Below, piece after piece: positions 54,801 through 61,051 of a stretch of DNA of 64,000 nucleotides. Origin of the DNA: Cardinalis cardinalis. Its lineage: Eukaryota > Chordata > Aves > Passeriformes > Cardinalidae. The stretch spans positions 9,305,192 through 9,369,191 of the forward strand of contig JACDOX010000009.1 of NCBI GenBank assembly GCA_014549065.1, written 5' to 3'. The translations under genes and the position numbers were made by a program. Position 1 is the first letter of the stretch, and each line of letters opens with the position of its first letter. The notes beneath the pieces are model-generated. The model was not told the origin of the DNA. It did no database searches and saw nothing but the letters and a program-made list of their open reading frames with translations.

Positions 54801-57800
54801 GAAAATGGAATGAAAAATCCTCATCCTATTCTGGTTTTCAACGTTGCCTCCCTTGGCACAGTTTTACACTGTGTTGCTCCACATAATGAAGATAGAAATT
54901 TAAGATTACTGTCTCTGGCTTACCAATCTCTTGAAATAAAATAATATAATGCCTAATACTCCAACACTTGCATAATAGTACGTTGAAATTAATTTTTATG
55001 ACATATCATTGATTTTTACAAAAATTTTGACATGCACAATGAACATGCATAATATTCAATATAATATGCCTATTTGGTGTAGAAAATGGATGTAAGTAAA
55101 CATAGTTTGCCTGTTGAATTTGCATTGAATTGTTTTTAATAAAAAAAGAAAAACAGTAAGTAACTGCTATCCATACATTTTTAGCCTTTATTTAACTGGG
55201 GAATTGCCCAAGTGAGACAGTTAGAATTAAGGGCCAATCATACCCCTGAGACAGTCTTGCTTCAGGGAATAGAGAAAGTGCTCTGAGGAATTCCATGCTT
55301 CATCTCTAGTCTTCACCACGATAAAAAACTTATCACACTAGTTCAGGGAATTTTACTCAGAAAAATAACAAAGATCTTTCATTGGAAAGCTTTTAGCAGT
55401 AGCAATTTTTTCATATCACAGGTAACAATAAATCTTTAAATATGCCAAAATGCTTTCCAAATGCTGTGTTTAGACACTAAGTGATGTACAAATGCTACAT
55501 CTTATATTTTGTTTTTACAACAAAATAATTCAACTATAGGACAGAAAACTTTTATTTCAGGTTATTAAAAAATGTTTTCATCACTGAGCTCTTAGGATGA
55601 ATTTCATGCAGGATTACTCAAAATTCTTTTCCTGAGATGACAGNAAAAGAAAACAGCTTTGCCTGGGCATCTTATGACCATCTTGTTCCCATTAACTTAA
55701 ATTAATTTCTTTCAGCATCACAAAAGTATGATTGAGCATAGGCTTTGATGTGTATTGTTTAGCAAAGACACTCTAACATAAGATGATGCTGGATGCATAT
55801 ATTTACAGTTTAAAACCTTGTCTTATCTCTGTCCTTTCATACTTTCTTGTGTCAGCAATAAAGATTGTTCTTTATTCCTTGGAAGTCATGNTGAATGCTA
55901 ATTAGACTGTGCGTAATGCTACAAGATTTATGTGAAATTTGACCAAATTTTGGGCCAAAATTAGAAAGAAAAGTTAATGCATTTTGATAATCTTTCTTTC
56001 TCCTTCAGTCTAACTAATAAATTAGATTCAGTTTTCAAGGAATTTCAGGTTTTAGGCTAGTAACCTAAAAAATAAAGTAAGGTTTAATTATCCATTCCTG
56101 AAATAATCTTCTATATTAGGAAATTTTAGCTTAATATATTTTATATCCTTGGAAAACACCTCCTTGAATTACTGAATTTTAAAANCAACTGAAAAGAAAA
56201 AGAACAGTTCTGCTTTTATGCATTTGCTACACTTATCAAGACATAAAACTCTCCATCTTTCTCTAAAGACCCTCAAGAGACTAGTGCCCAATAATGACCA
56301 GGCTAGCAAAGAGACTGAATTTGTATGTGACTGTATCAGTATAAGCAGACACAATTTCATATTTCTCTTTCTGGTCATTTGCCACACTGGTTTCATAGCA
56401 AACAACACAAAGAAATTTCTGCAAATAGTCTCACACAAAAATCCCAAGAAAAACCCAAGCCTAAAACACATTATGACCAACAAGTAAATAAGATTTTCTT
56501 CTCATTTTCTATAATGCTGAATTCTCTCATCAAAAAACATNAGATAATTCAGAACGTTATGCTCTGAGAAATGGCACAATTCCATGCATGTAAGCAGTTC
56601 CCCTGTGTTTAATAAGGCAACAAATGTGTATTTGCAGATGTAGAATAAATTTANGCCCATAAAGGAACTTTCCTCCTCTTTATTCTACATCGAGGGTTCT
56701 AAAGGTACTCGGAATAAGATGAAAGAGTCCACCTCATATAGTAAGAGAAACTTCATGACTAAACCAGCTAAGNAGGTGAACAGAGATGAAACAATTCATG
56801 TCCGTGGCAAGCAAATGACTGTGGTCTCCAAGAACTCGACTGTCACAGCTTAACTACTACAACCAATGCNCCTTCTTCTTCCTACTGACCTGAATAGTGT
56901 GAGGGATTCTGGTTCANCTCAGTATTAGAAGTTCAAACTCTTACCAGCAGCCTAACTTGGTGTTTTAAATCTGCAGAAGGGACTGGAAACAGCAGCTATG
57001 ATGAAAACTGAAATACAATTCCCGATGCTCAGAAGTGANAGGAAAAGCAGTCACTAGCTAAAATGGTTCAAGAGTGCAGCATCCCAGCTGGCTCATGAGC
57101 TTCCTTAGTTTGAATTTTGGCCTGTCNCTTTCAAACTGATCTGAAATTTCCTGAGAATGCTCAAATCCATTTAACTATTTCAGAACCACATAAACATGTG
57201 AAGAGTACACATATAGCAAACAAGGTCTCCCAAAAGGGCATCGCCTCCTTTGCATGGTCTAACCAAAAGGTCAGGTTGGCGGCTTTAATTTACCTACCTG
57301 TTATTTCAAAAGTGATTGATAGCAGAGGTGCAGCACTAGCCTTCGACTTGCTCTGTGACTGACTTTCTGAAATAACAGGGAAACGCTACCATGAGAATAT
57401 GAGAAGGGAGGTCTTTAAATCAGCCCTACCAAGACAGCANTTGCTACAACCAACAGTAAACTACGCTGAGATGAAGGCGTTTCCCCACAGCATAATCTGG
57501 TGGGTGTGTGCCCTGGCTTTTTCCCATCCTCAAATTACTCATTGTTTTCTATTCCATGAGGGGAGAGAGAGGGAGGATGAGCAGAGCAGCACCTCTTCTG
57601 AAAATCTGTCCCCTAATGTGGAAACAGCCCAGAGCTCCTTTTTAAACTAAGAACCACTTCACCCCCAGTTTGAGCTCTTGAAAAACTGTTCTCATGTTTA
57701 TGCATCCAAAGACTAGTTACATTTTAATCAGCTTTCAGGAGCCTGCAGAGATTACCTCCTGATGGGCTCCATGTATTCCTGTCACAGTCTGATAAGGGTA

Positions 57801-60800
57801 AATTTCACACACGCCTAATCTGGCGAGACTTCACAGCCTACCAAAATCCTAATCATCATTCTGAACAGTAAGCTGCCACTGGTCTTATTGTTACCTCTCC
57901 TTAGCTGGGAGGTTTTTGTAGCTCACACTGCGGCAAAGGCATCTAAACTTTGTTCAGCAGAGGCGATTTACTAAAAGCCCTTGGGCAGAGCTGATTTGCA
58001 TAAGACAAAGAGGCTTGAAAGCTTCTTCTTTAATAAATACAGATGTGGGGCTGCAGAGCTCACAAGTCACACCCTACTGATCTGAGCAGTCACGCTGAAA
58101 TGGATGTTGGCATTAACATTCCCCACAAACTCTACCTCTAAGGCAAGTTTGAGAGTACCTTTAAACCACAGCAGGAACCTTGCTAGTCTGCTGTTTGGCC
58201 AGCCCTGGACAAAATGTGATATTACATAGGATTTGCATATTGATGTTGTTTTTCCTGATGTATATGGCTGTTGTTTTTCCTGAAGTATATGGCTGTGTGT
58301 TTGCATGAAATAGGTAGAGGATAAAATTTAATTAAAAAGTTAATGCATTTAGCTTAATTCACTGATTTCTGAATCTATAGTTCTGCATTACTATACAGAA
58401 GTACATGTAATATAAAATACTCAAGTGTTGTTCTAAAACATGTATACTACCAAATTAATAAAANATTTTGTGTTCTAAGCTATTCTCTCTTTTCTTAAGA
58501 AGCTGTGCAGGCTTTAACAGTGACAAGGAAAAATCTCTCTNTCAGTTAGGTAAATAAACCCATTAAATTATATTGGCTTGAAGTACTGAAAGCTACTTAA
58601 AAACTCGACCAAATCAAGGAAAAAAAATCTATTCTCTGCAAATTAAATCTGATAATATTTTAACATTTTTCCATATTGAGCTTACATGCCAGAATTTACA
58701 TATTCCATCTGCACGTCAAACAGCACAAGTTCATCACCCAGATGAAGGACACACAAGAAATGTACAGTAGATGAAAAAAACAAATCTAGGACTTCTGACC
58801 CACCTTTACATGTTCTTTCTTATGGAAAGGTATCCTGCACAGTATTTTTCAGTAGACACTAAGAAATAGTAATTTGTAGCAATTTATATTTGGACTCTAT
58901 ATTTGCAGCATAGAGAATGAAATCTTTGCCACAGCAACTAAGCGTTTTCATCTGAATTTAAAAAAAANCAGTAACTCACAAGGTAAGGAGGCACTCATGA
59001 CAAAAGACAATGAAAGCTGTGAAAGAGCTCTGGAATGCTGACACGCTCTGATTTCACCCTAATTTAACTGCATTTGAATCAAGTTTACCTTCTTTCTCCT
59101 TGAGGCTGTTTAGGTAGGAGAGGAGGTTTTCGTTCNCCTGCACACAGTACACCTCCCTGGTCTGAACGCCACCTCCGCACAGCGCTGTCTGGTTCCCCCG
59201 CCTCTTGTCCTGCTGGCTGAGGAGAGGATCCACGCGGCATTCCGTCCACTCAGTGCTGCGCCAGCCATACCTGCACCACACCTGGTTAATTGGGTCTCTA
59301 GAACTCACTATGAAGCCATCTCACACAGTATTCAATTATACAAGCTGAAACACCTCAGTACCTCATTAATTTCATAAAAGGCCTGAGCACTGCAATTTCT
59401 TGCACACAGAGGTGCATTAAATCTTGCATTTTATGCATATGGAAACTTTCTTTGCATGATTTAATTTTTAAAATCGTTACTCTTTAGGAGGATCTTTTCT
59501 GTTCAATTCCCGGAACATACCACATATATAAATATTTTATTTGAGGGGAGAAAAACTTGATATACAGAGTCATATAGTCCATGTTCAGATAACTTTCAAG
59601 ACTGTGACTCTCAGCATTTGCTTAGAGCTTTACAATTTGTATAAAAAAAAATCCAAAATATGAAAGAGATGTGAATGCTGAGAAACATAAGAGCCAGAAA
59701 ATGAGGGAAAAACCTTACAACTACCCCTNCCTCCACCCAAACAACCCAAAAGCCTATTGTTATCTTTGAAACAAAAAGTTTCTTCTGGATATCAAGGCGA
59801 AACTATGAGTATATTTTTTTATTATGACTTCAGGAAAACTTTTCANTAGGTTCTCTTTTTCGCAGTTAAAAGGAAGATCATTCTGCAGTACTGAAGCATC
59901 CCTGATGGGTACTGACGAATGATGAGAAGCTGGAAGCTTCCTAATCAGTGAATACACAGCAAAGAAGATCTTTGACTCACAGTTAAAACTCAATCGGGAT
60001 TATGAACTGCAAAAAATGCCACAGAATTCCCTACCAAACAAGTACTTCAAGGTCAAATACAGCAAAGTCCTTCCTAATGCAGCTGGAGATAAAGAAAGAT
60101 GGTATTTCACCTCTTAAATGAAAAGTATATATCACAGTCAAAGATGCTTAATATCAAGTGACATTTCTCCAGACCCTATTGCTAGTTTGATAAAGAAAAA
60201 ACACAGTGGAGACTTTAATATTAATTTTGATTAGATAAGGATTACAGCAATCTCTTGAATCGTAAAGTGCTTGCTGTCATTCCTCCTAAGCTTTATTTGC
60301 TGTCACTGTTAGCCTCTCCCACTTCCCATTTAGGGCCTTTGCTGTGCTGAATACAACTCTCACTAAAATCATCTGTTAGATAACCAGATGTTTATCACCC
60401 CTTTCCTGTGTTCAACATTTGGTCCACAAACGGACAAGAAATTCAGAAAACAATTATTCTGGTAGAAATATTATGCAGGGAAAAAATCACTGACAAATCA
60501 ATACAATTAATTTATTTTCATCTTGCATGAATCTGTGTATGTGCAAATATTGTCTTTTAAAAACTGAAATGAATGAAAAGAAAATATACTGTATTTNGAG
60601 AAGGAACTGACTACACTGCCCTGGGAACTATTTGCAGACTTTGGGCTTTCAAAAATGTTGAATAAACAGGGATAACGAAAAAAGGTAAAGTCCTACCCAT
60701 TATTTCTTTAATAGTGGTTTGGTTGATATTCCATTACCAGCCTCATATGCTTAATTGAAATTGTTCATTTTAGTAGTGGAGAACTGAAATGAACCAACTT

Positions 60801-61051
60801 ACGTNATGCAGGGTGCAACGCCGTCTCCTTGAGAAACACACTGCTCTGCTTCTTCTAATTGTGGGCATTCACTCTCACTGCCAACGGGGAGCTGCTTAAT
60901 GGTCCGTGATCTTGTACGATTCCCTTTAGGGGTTGTCATGTCAAAGCAGGTTTTGGAGCAGGGGGTCCATTCNGACCACTCTGACACCTGGCACTCCTTC
61001 GTGATCACACAGGACTGAAATGTGATGGGCAGCTTTTCCTGATTGCAGAAG
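608..61051 (-). CDS. THSD7A: THSD7A, central part of gene (11 exons, partial at both ends)
   Basis: This is a split gene on the minus strand; the coding segments are join(608-871, 3302-3496, 13847-13950, 15843-15975, 18146-18261, 21245-21479, 29411-29602, 50758-50961, 53356-53511, 59089-59270, 60803-61051), read in reverse. The 2030 bases stay in one open frame through ten GT-AG introns. The peptide carries repeated thrombospondin type-1 cores such as SEWSEWTPC, SAWSAWGPC, STWSAWSSC, FSDWTPC and TNWSKFSPC. It matches my recollection of human THSD7A over its whole length, with exon phases fitting. From family knowledge, THSD7A is a type I membrane N-glycoprotein of endothelium and podocytes that affects endothelial migration and vessel patterning. 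The start, signal peptide, transmembrane helix and stop lie outside the window. The paralogue THSD7B is the main alternative; segment-by-segment agreement with THSD7A makes it unlikely. Confidence 0.96.
966..982. repeat. (TACA)n microsatellite, about 4 units
   Basis: TACATACATACATACAT in intron J-K; too short to matter except as a possible polymorphic marker. Confidence 0.85.
2927..3028. repeat. A/C-rich low-complexity tract
   Basis: Runs of A interrupted by C on the plus strand (AAAACCAAACCAAACCAAA). On the transcribed strand this is a T/G-rich tract about 280 bp downstream of the exon J donor. It creates long but meaningless Phe- and Val-rich open frames on the minus strand. Confidence 0.85.
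3302..3496 (-). CDS. THSD7A: THSD7A exon J (TNWSKFSPC TSP1 repeat)
   Basis: This 195-bp exon lies between acceptor CTTCCAG|C and donor GTTG|GTAAGA. It completes Ala and reads ITCRRQDGGQADVSEC, closing exon I's repeat. It continues with MCQIPCQDDC and the TSP1 core TNWSKFSPCNGDC, then GGVRTRKRTLVG, the basic strand. In the core, Phe stands where the last tryptophan usually is. There are seven cysteines. The open frame runs past both ends of the exon, but the splice sites and the human match fix the limits. Phase 1-1, symmetric. Confidence 0.95.
3693..3732. repeat. Exact 20-bp tandem duplication
   Basis: TTAAAATAATTTATCATGAC occurs twice head to tail with no mismatch, in intron I-J about 200 bp upstream of the exon J acceptor. 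Confidence 0.95.
4237..5090 (-). mobile_element. CR1 LINE, 5'-truncated copy, minus strand
   Basis: The stretch has the familiar avian CR1 3' region in reverse complement. Examples on the plus strand are GGCTCCACAACTTCTCTGGG, CTTCCTAATGCACCCCAGGA and TCCCAGTTTTTTATCACCAG. The element's 3' end is marked by AGAACGGTTAATGTTAAGGG at about 4241-4265. In the minus direction a remnant of the reverse-transcriptase ORF's C-terminal end is readable (FHLNXRKSFF, TEHWNRLPREVVEPPSLEVF), at about 4284-4583. It lies in the same orientation as THSD7A. The 5' end is lost at about 5090, the usual CR1 truncation. At least 14 unresolved bases fall inside it. Confidence 0.92.
5520..5826 (+). mobile_element. CR1 LINE 3' fragment, plus strand
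   Basis: Plus-strand phrases match the CR1 3' end: GAATGGCCTGAGGCTGTGTC, GGATTCTTCACCCAG, GGCTCTCCTGTGCAGGGCCA, GATGATCCTTGCAGGTCCCT and the terminal ATATTCTATGATTCTATAA. About 300 bp are kept and the rest is truncated. It is antisense to THSD7A and lies about 430 bp from the minus-strand CR1 copy, forming an inverted pair. Confidence 0.92.
13330..13715 (+). mobile_element. Degraded CR1-like fragment, plus strand
   Basis: Scattered but ordered similarity to CR1 internal sequence is visible: CAGCAAGTTTGAGGACAATG, CTGCCATTCAAAGGACCTTC, CTGGAGAAATGGGCTGGCAC, AATGCAAAGTCTTCA and, towards the end, ACATGGTCCTGAGCAC. These parts appear in the order expected in CR1, with a deletion between them and no 3' terminal ATTCTATG repeats. 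It looks like an old copy. The call is from memory of the consensus. Confidence 0.55.
13847..13950 (-). CDS. THSD7A: THSD7A exon I (WKTHKWRRC repeat start)
   Basis: This is the smallest exon at 104 bp. The acceptor is CATTTCAG|G; the donor AGAG|GTTAGA departs from consensus at +3. It completes Arg and reads WKTHKWRRCQLVPW, then the Gly-rich turn ETCGPGLQAR, the start of a degenerate repeat with W-x4-W-x2-C spacing. The frame was identified from the peptide, since frames that stay open longer here are shadows. It agrees with remembered human sequence apart from a few substitutions. Phase is 2-1. A degraded CR1-like stretch (13330-13715) starts about 130 bp downstream of the donor. Confidence 0.94.
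13951..15842 (-). other. Intron H-I (1892 bp)
   Basis: GTATGT to TCAG, phase 2. It contains a purine-rich (plus strand) low-complexity tract at 14155-14231, close upstream of exon I. Nothing else was recognised. Confidence 0.9.
14155..14231. repeat. Purine-rich low-complexity tract
   Basis: GA-rich on the plus strand (GAAAGGAGGAAGCAAAGG and similar), hence a polypyrimidine tract in the THSD7A pre-mRNA about 200-280 bp upstream of exon I. Confidence 0.8.
15843..15975 (-). CDS. THSD7A: THSD7A exon H (basic strand, RKQSRHRVIIQLP)
   Basis: This 133-bp exon shows no long open frame of its own and was placed from its splice sites and peptide. It follows acceptor TTTGCAG|G and ends at donor ACAG|GTATGT. 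It reads GVTVRKQSRHRVIIQLP and NGGRECP, then closes the repeat begun in exon G with EECE-like spacing (ERECEASPVCHSY). The Arg-rich strand is the one that stacks against the tryptophans of exon G. It agrees closely with my memory of human THSD7A (IRKQSRHRVIIQLPANGGR). Phase is 1-2; the last two bases AG combine with the first G of exon I to give Arg. Confidence 0.94.
15976..18145 (-). other. Intron G-H (2170 bp)
   Basis: GTAATT to GCAG, phase 1. The block 16540-16830 is visibly GC-richer than the surrounding intron; I cannot assign it to a repeat family or a coding exon. The rest is AT-rich. Confidence 0.9.
18146..18261 (-). CDS. THSD7A: THSD7A exon G (FSDWTPC TSP1 core)
   Basis: This short 116-bp exon lies between acceptor TTTTGTTAG|A and donor GAAG|GTAATT. 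It completes Lys (AA|A) and reads CPESLRPETVRPC, then CRKDC, then IVTPFSDWTPCPSSCQE. This is the classical TSP1 core with only the second tryptophan of the ladder kept; Phe replaces the first. It has six cysteines in 38 codons. The donor lacks the preferred G at +5 (GTAATT), so it is slightly weak. Phase is 2-1, so skipping this exon alone would shift the frame. Confidence 0.94.
18262..21244 (-). other. Intron F-G (2983 bp)
   Basis: GTAA to TTAG, phase 2. The acceptor has a nine-T polypyrimidine run. No repeat family or coding segment recognised. Confidence 0.9.
21245..21479 (-). CDS. THSD7A: THSD7A exon F (end of one repeat plus YHWQTGPWGQC repeat)
   Basis: This 235-bp exon lies between acceptor TTGTTCCAG|G and donor AAAA|GTAA. 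It begins GVQCPNSSALQ, closing the repeat begun in exon E (CNEHSC). It then carries a degenerate repeat YHWQTGPWGQCIED, CSVGMQTRKVIC and VNVGQVGPKK. There are two N-glycosylation sequons, NSS in PNSSAL and NSS in FNSSAS. The exon is clearly GC-rich with several CpGs. Compared with the human junction I remember (AGEEGG), this gene appears to have one residue fewer at the E-F junction (AGEGG). Phase is 1-2, and it pairs with exon G (2-1) to restore phase 1. Confidence 0.95.
21480..29410 (-). other. Intron E-F (7931 bp)
   Basis: GTAAGG to CCAG, phase 1. AT-rich, with an ATTTAAAA-type short repeat at 23020-23061. The block 22140-22330 is less AT-rich, without an assignable identity. The overlapping open frames at 28507-28935 (plus) and 28553-28903 (minus) have no recognisable product. 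Confidence 0.88.
23020..23061. repeat. Imperfect AGATTTAAAA repeat
   Basis: Three closely spaced copies of AGATTTAAAA-like units followed by a degenerate one (ATGTTTAAAG), in intron E-F. Confidence 0.7.
29411..29602 (-). CDS. THSD7A: THSD7A exon E (STWSAWSSC TSP1 repeat)
   Basis: This 192-bp exon lies between acceptor TTTCTCCCAG|G and donor GAAG|GTAAGG, and it is isolated by introns of 21.2 kb and 7.9 kb. It reads EEVDRQLCRDAIYPIPVVC, then CEAPCPKDC, then the classical core STWSAWSSCSHTCSGKTTEGK and the basic strand QLRARSVLA. There are six cysteines. The polypyrimidine tract of its acceptor is a 15-base T run on the coding strand (29610-29624). The exon is far more GC- and CpG-rich than its surroundings. 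The unresolved base at 29421 gives codon TAN: Tyr if C or T, stop if A or G. Tyr is expected, and every other position supports a working exon. Confidence 0.94.
29610..29624. repeat. 15-base A run (T run in the transcript) at the exon E acceptor
   Basis: A homopolymer immediately beside CTCCCAG; on the minus strand it forms the polypyrimidine tract of exon E's 3' splice site. Confidence 0.9.
32425..32860 (+). mobile_element. CR1 LINE 3' fragment, plus strand
   Basis: It reads as a CR1 3' region: AGAAGGGCCATGAANGTGAG, GAGGAACGGCTGAGAA, TTCAGCCTGGAGAAGAGAAT, TGGAAGGTGTCCCTGC and AACAAGATGACCTTTAAGGT, ending in CATTCAATGATTGNATGA. It is diverged from the usual consensus, 5'-truncated and antisense to THSD7A. 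Eight unresolved bases fall within about 450 bp. It is the only recognisable element in the 21-kb intron D-E. Confidence 0.9.
33501..33555. repeat. A-rich (AAAC)n-like tract
   Basis: AAACAAACAAACAAAAACAACC followed by A runs; simple sequence in intron D-E with no visible LINE or SINE body in front of it. Confidence 0.8.
39738..39772. repeat. TAGCTAGTTCCAAGA duplicated at 20-bp spacing
   Basis: Two exact 15-base copies (39738-39752 and 39758-39772) separated by CTAGC, in intron D-E. Confidence 0.9.
48861..48908. repeat. 19-bp direct repeat at 29-bp spacing
   Basis: TGGTGAAGTACACAGAAGA occurs at 48861-48879 and 48890-48908. A shortened GTGAAGTAC copy lies between them, so this looks like replication-slippage duplication. 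Confidence 0.9.
50758..50961 (-). CDS. THSD7A: THSD7A exon D (KLRKRR strand and CYDW repeat)
   Basis: This 204-bp exon lies between acceptor CATTTCAG|G and donor GATG|GTAAGA. It begins FKLRKRRITNEPTGG, the Arg/Lys strand that pairs with the tryptophan ladder of the preceding TSP1 repeat. The closing motif LLEAIPCEEPSCYDW and the next degenerate repeat with CGPGTQVPVVVC follow. It has six cysteines. Compared with the human protein as I remember it (PTGGSGVTGNC), this one reads PTGGTGNC, three residues shorter in the loop. The stretch between CYDW and CGPGTQ is also rather different. It ends NSDG at a phase 1 junction. Confidence 0.95.
50962..53355 (-). other. Intron C-D (2394 bp)
   Basis: GTATGT to TCAG, phase 1. 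No recognised repeats or genes. A small perfect hairpin with 8-bp arms lies at 51168-51190. Confidence 0.9.
53356..53511 (-). CDS. THSD7A: THSD7A exon C (SAWSAWGPC TSP1 repeat)
   Basis: This 156-bp exon lies between acceptor TTGACAG|C and donor AAGG|GTATGT. The first bases complete Ala (G|CT), and the peptide runs SRPVDRKLC, then CHVPCPTEC, then the classical core SAWSAWGPCTYESC. The three tryptophan-type positions are of the kind C-mannosylated in TSP1 domains. There are six cysteines. It ends DDPQAKKG, leading into the basic strand of exon D, so the repeat is split across this junction. Phase 1-1 makes the exon symmetric; it could be skipped without a frameshift, although that would break the disulphide layout of two repeats. 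Confidence 0.95.
54085..54150. repeat. TA-rich repeat with duplicated GCTATATATATG
   Basis: GCTATATATATG occurs at 54085-54096 and 54107-54118, followed by a palindromic CATGTATACATG. Simple sequence in intron B-C. Confidence 0.8.
58244..58293. repeat. 25-bp tandem duplication, one mismatch
   Basis: TGTTGTTTTTCCTGATGTAT with its tail ATGGC is followed directly by the same 25 bases with T changed to A at one position. In intron B-C. Confidence 0.95.
59089..59270 (-). CDS. THSD7A: THSD7A exon B (YGWRSTEWTEC repeat)
   Basis: This 182-bp exon lies between acceptor GGTGCAG|G and donor GAAG|GTAAAC. It begins by completing Thr (AC|G) and reads YGWRSTEWTECRVDP, which has the W-x4-W-x2-C layout of the degenerate TSP1 repeats that alternate with classical ones in this family. 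A GNQT sequon and the strand CGGGVQTREVYC follow. The end (NENLLSYLNSLKEKE) is a less conserved linker. The unresolved base at 59136 makes a GNG codon (Val, Ala, Glu or Gly); Ala is expected from the human sequence I recall. The exon is GC-rich compared with its introns. Phase is 2-1, so skipping it alone would shift the frame. Confidence 0.95.
59271..60802 (-). other. Intron A-B (1532 bp)
   Basis: GTAAGT to GCAG, phase 2, the shortest intron here. It is AT-rich intronic sequence with no repeat family or coding segment that I recognise. Confidence 0.9.
60803..61051 (-). CDS. THSD7A: THSD7A exon A (TSP1 repeat, CQVSEWSEWTPC core)
   Basis: This 249-bp exon is the most upstream one in the window. 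It follows acceptor CATTGCAG and ends at donor AC|GTAAGT. It completes a Ser codon (AG|C) and then reads FCNQEKLPITFQSC, the end of one repeat, followed by a full TSP1 core (SEWSEWTPCSKTC). After that come a basic Arg-rich strand (NRTRSRTIKQLP) and the closing cysteines, eight Cys in all. NRT is a possible N-glycosylation sequon. The unresolved base at 60973 is silent because TCN is always Ser. The one at 60805 leaves ATN (Ile or Met) just before the exon end, where I recall Ala in human. The exon is phase 2-2, so it is symmetric. Confidence 0.95.

Larger units (their letters stand above)
53512..59088 (-). other. Intron B-C (5577 bp)
   Basis: GTAAAC to ACAG, phase 1. Mostly AT-rich. It contains TA-rich sequence at 54085-54150 and a higher-GC, non-repetitive block at about 56990-58010 that could be regulatory. 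A 25-bp tandem duplication lies at 58244-58293. No coding match was found in either strand. Confidence 0.9.
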
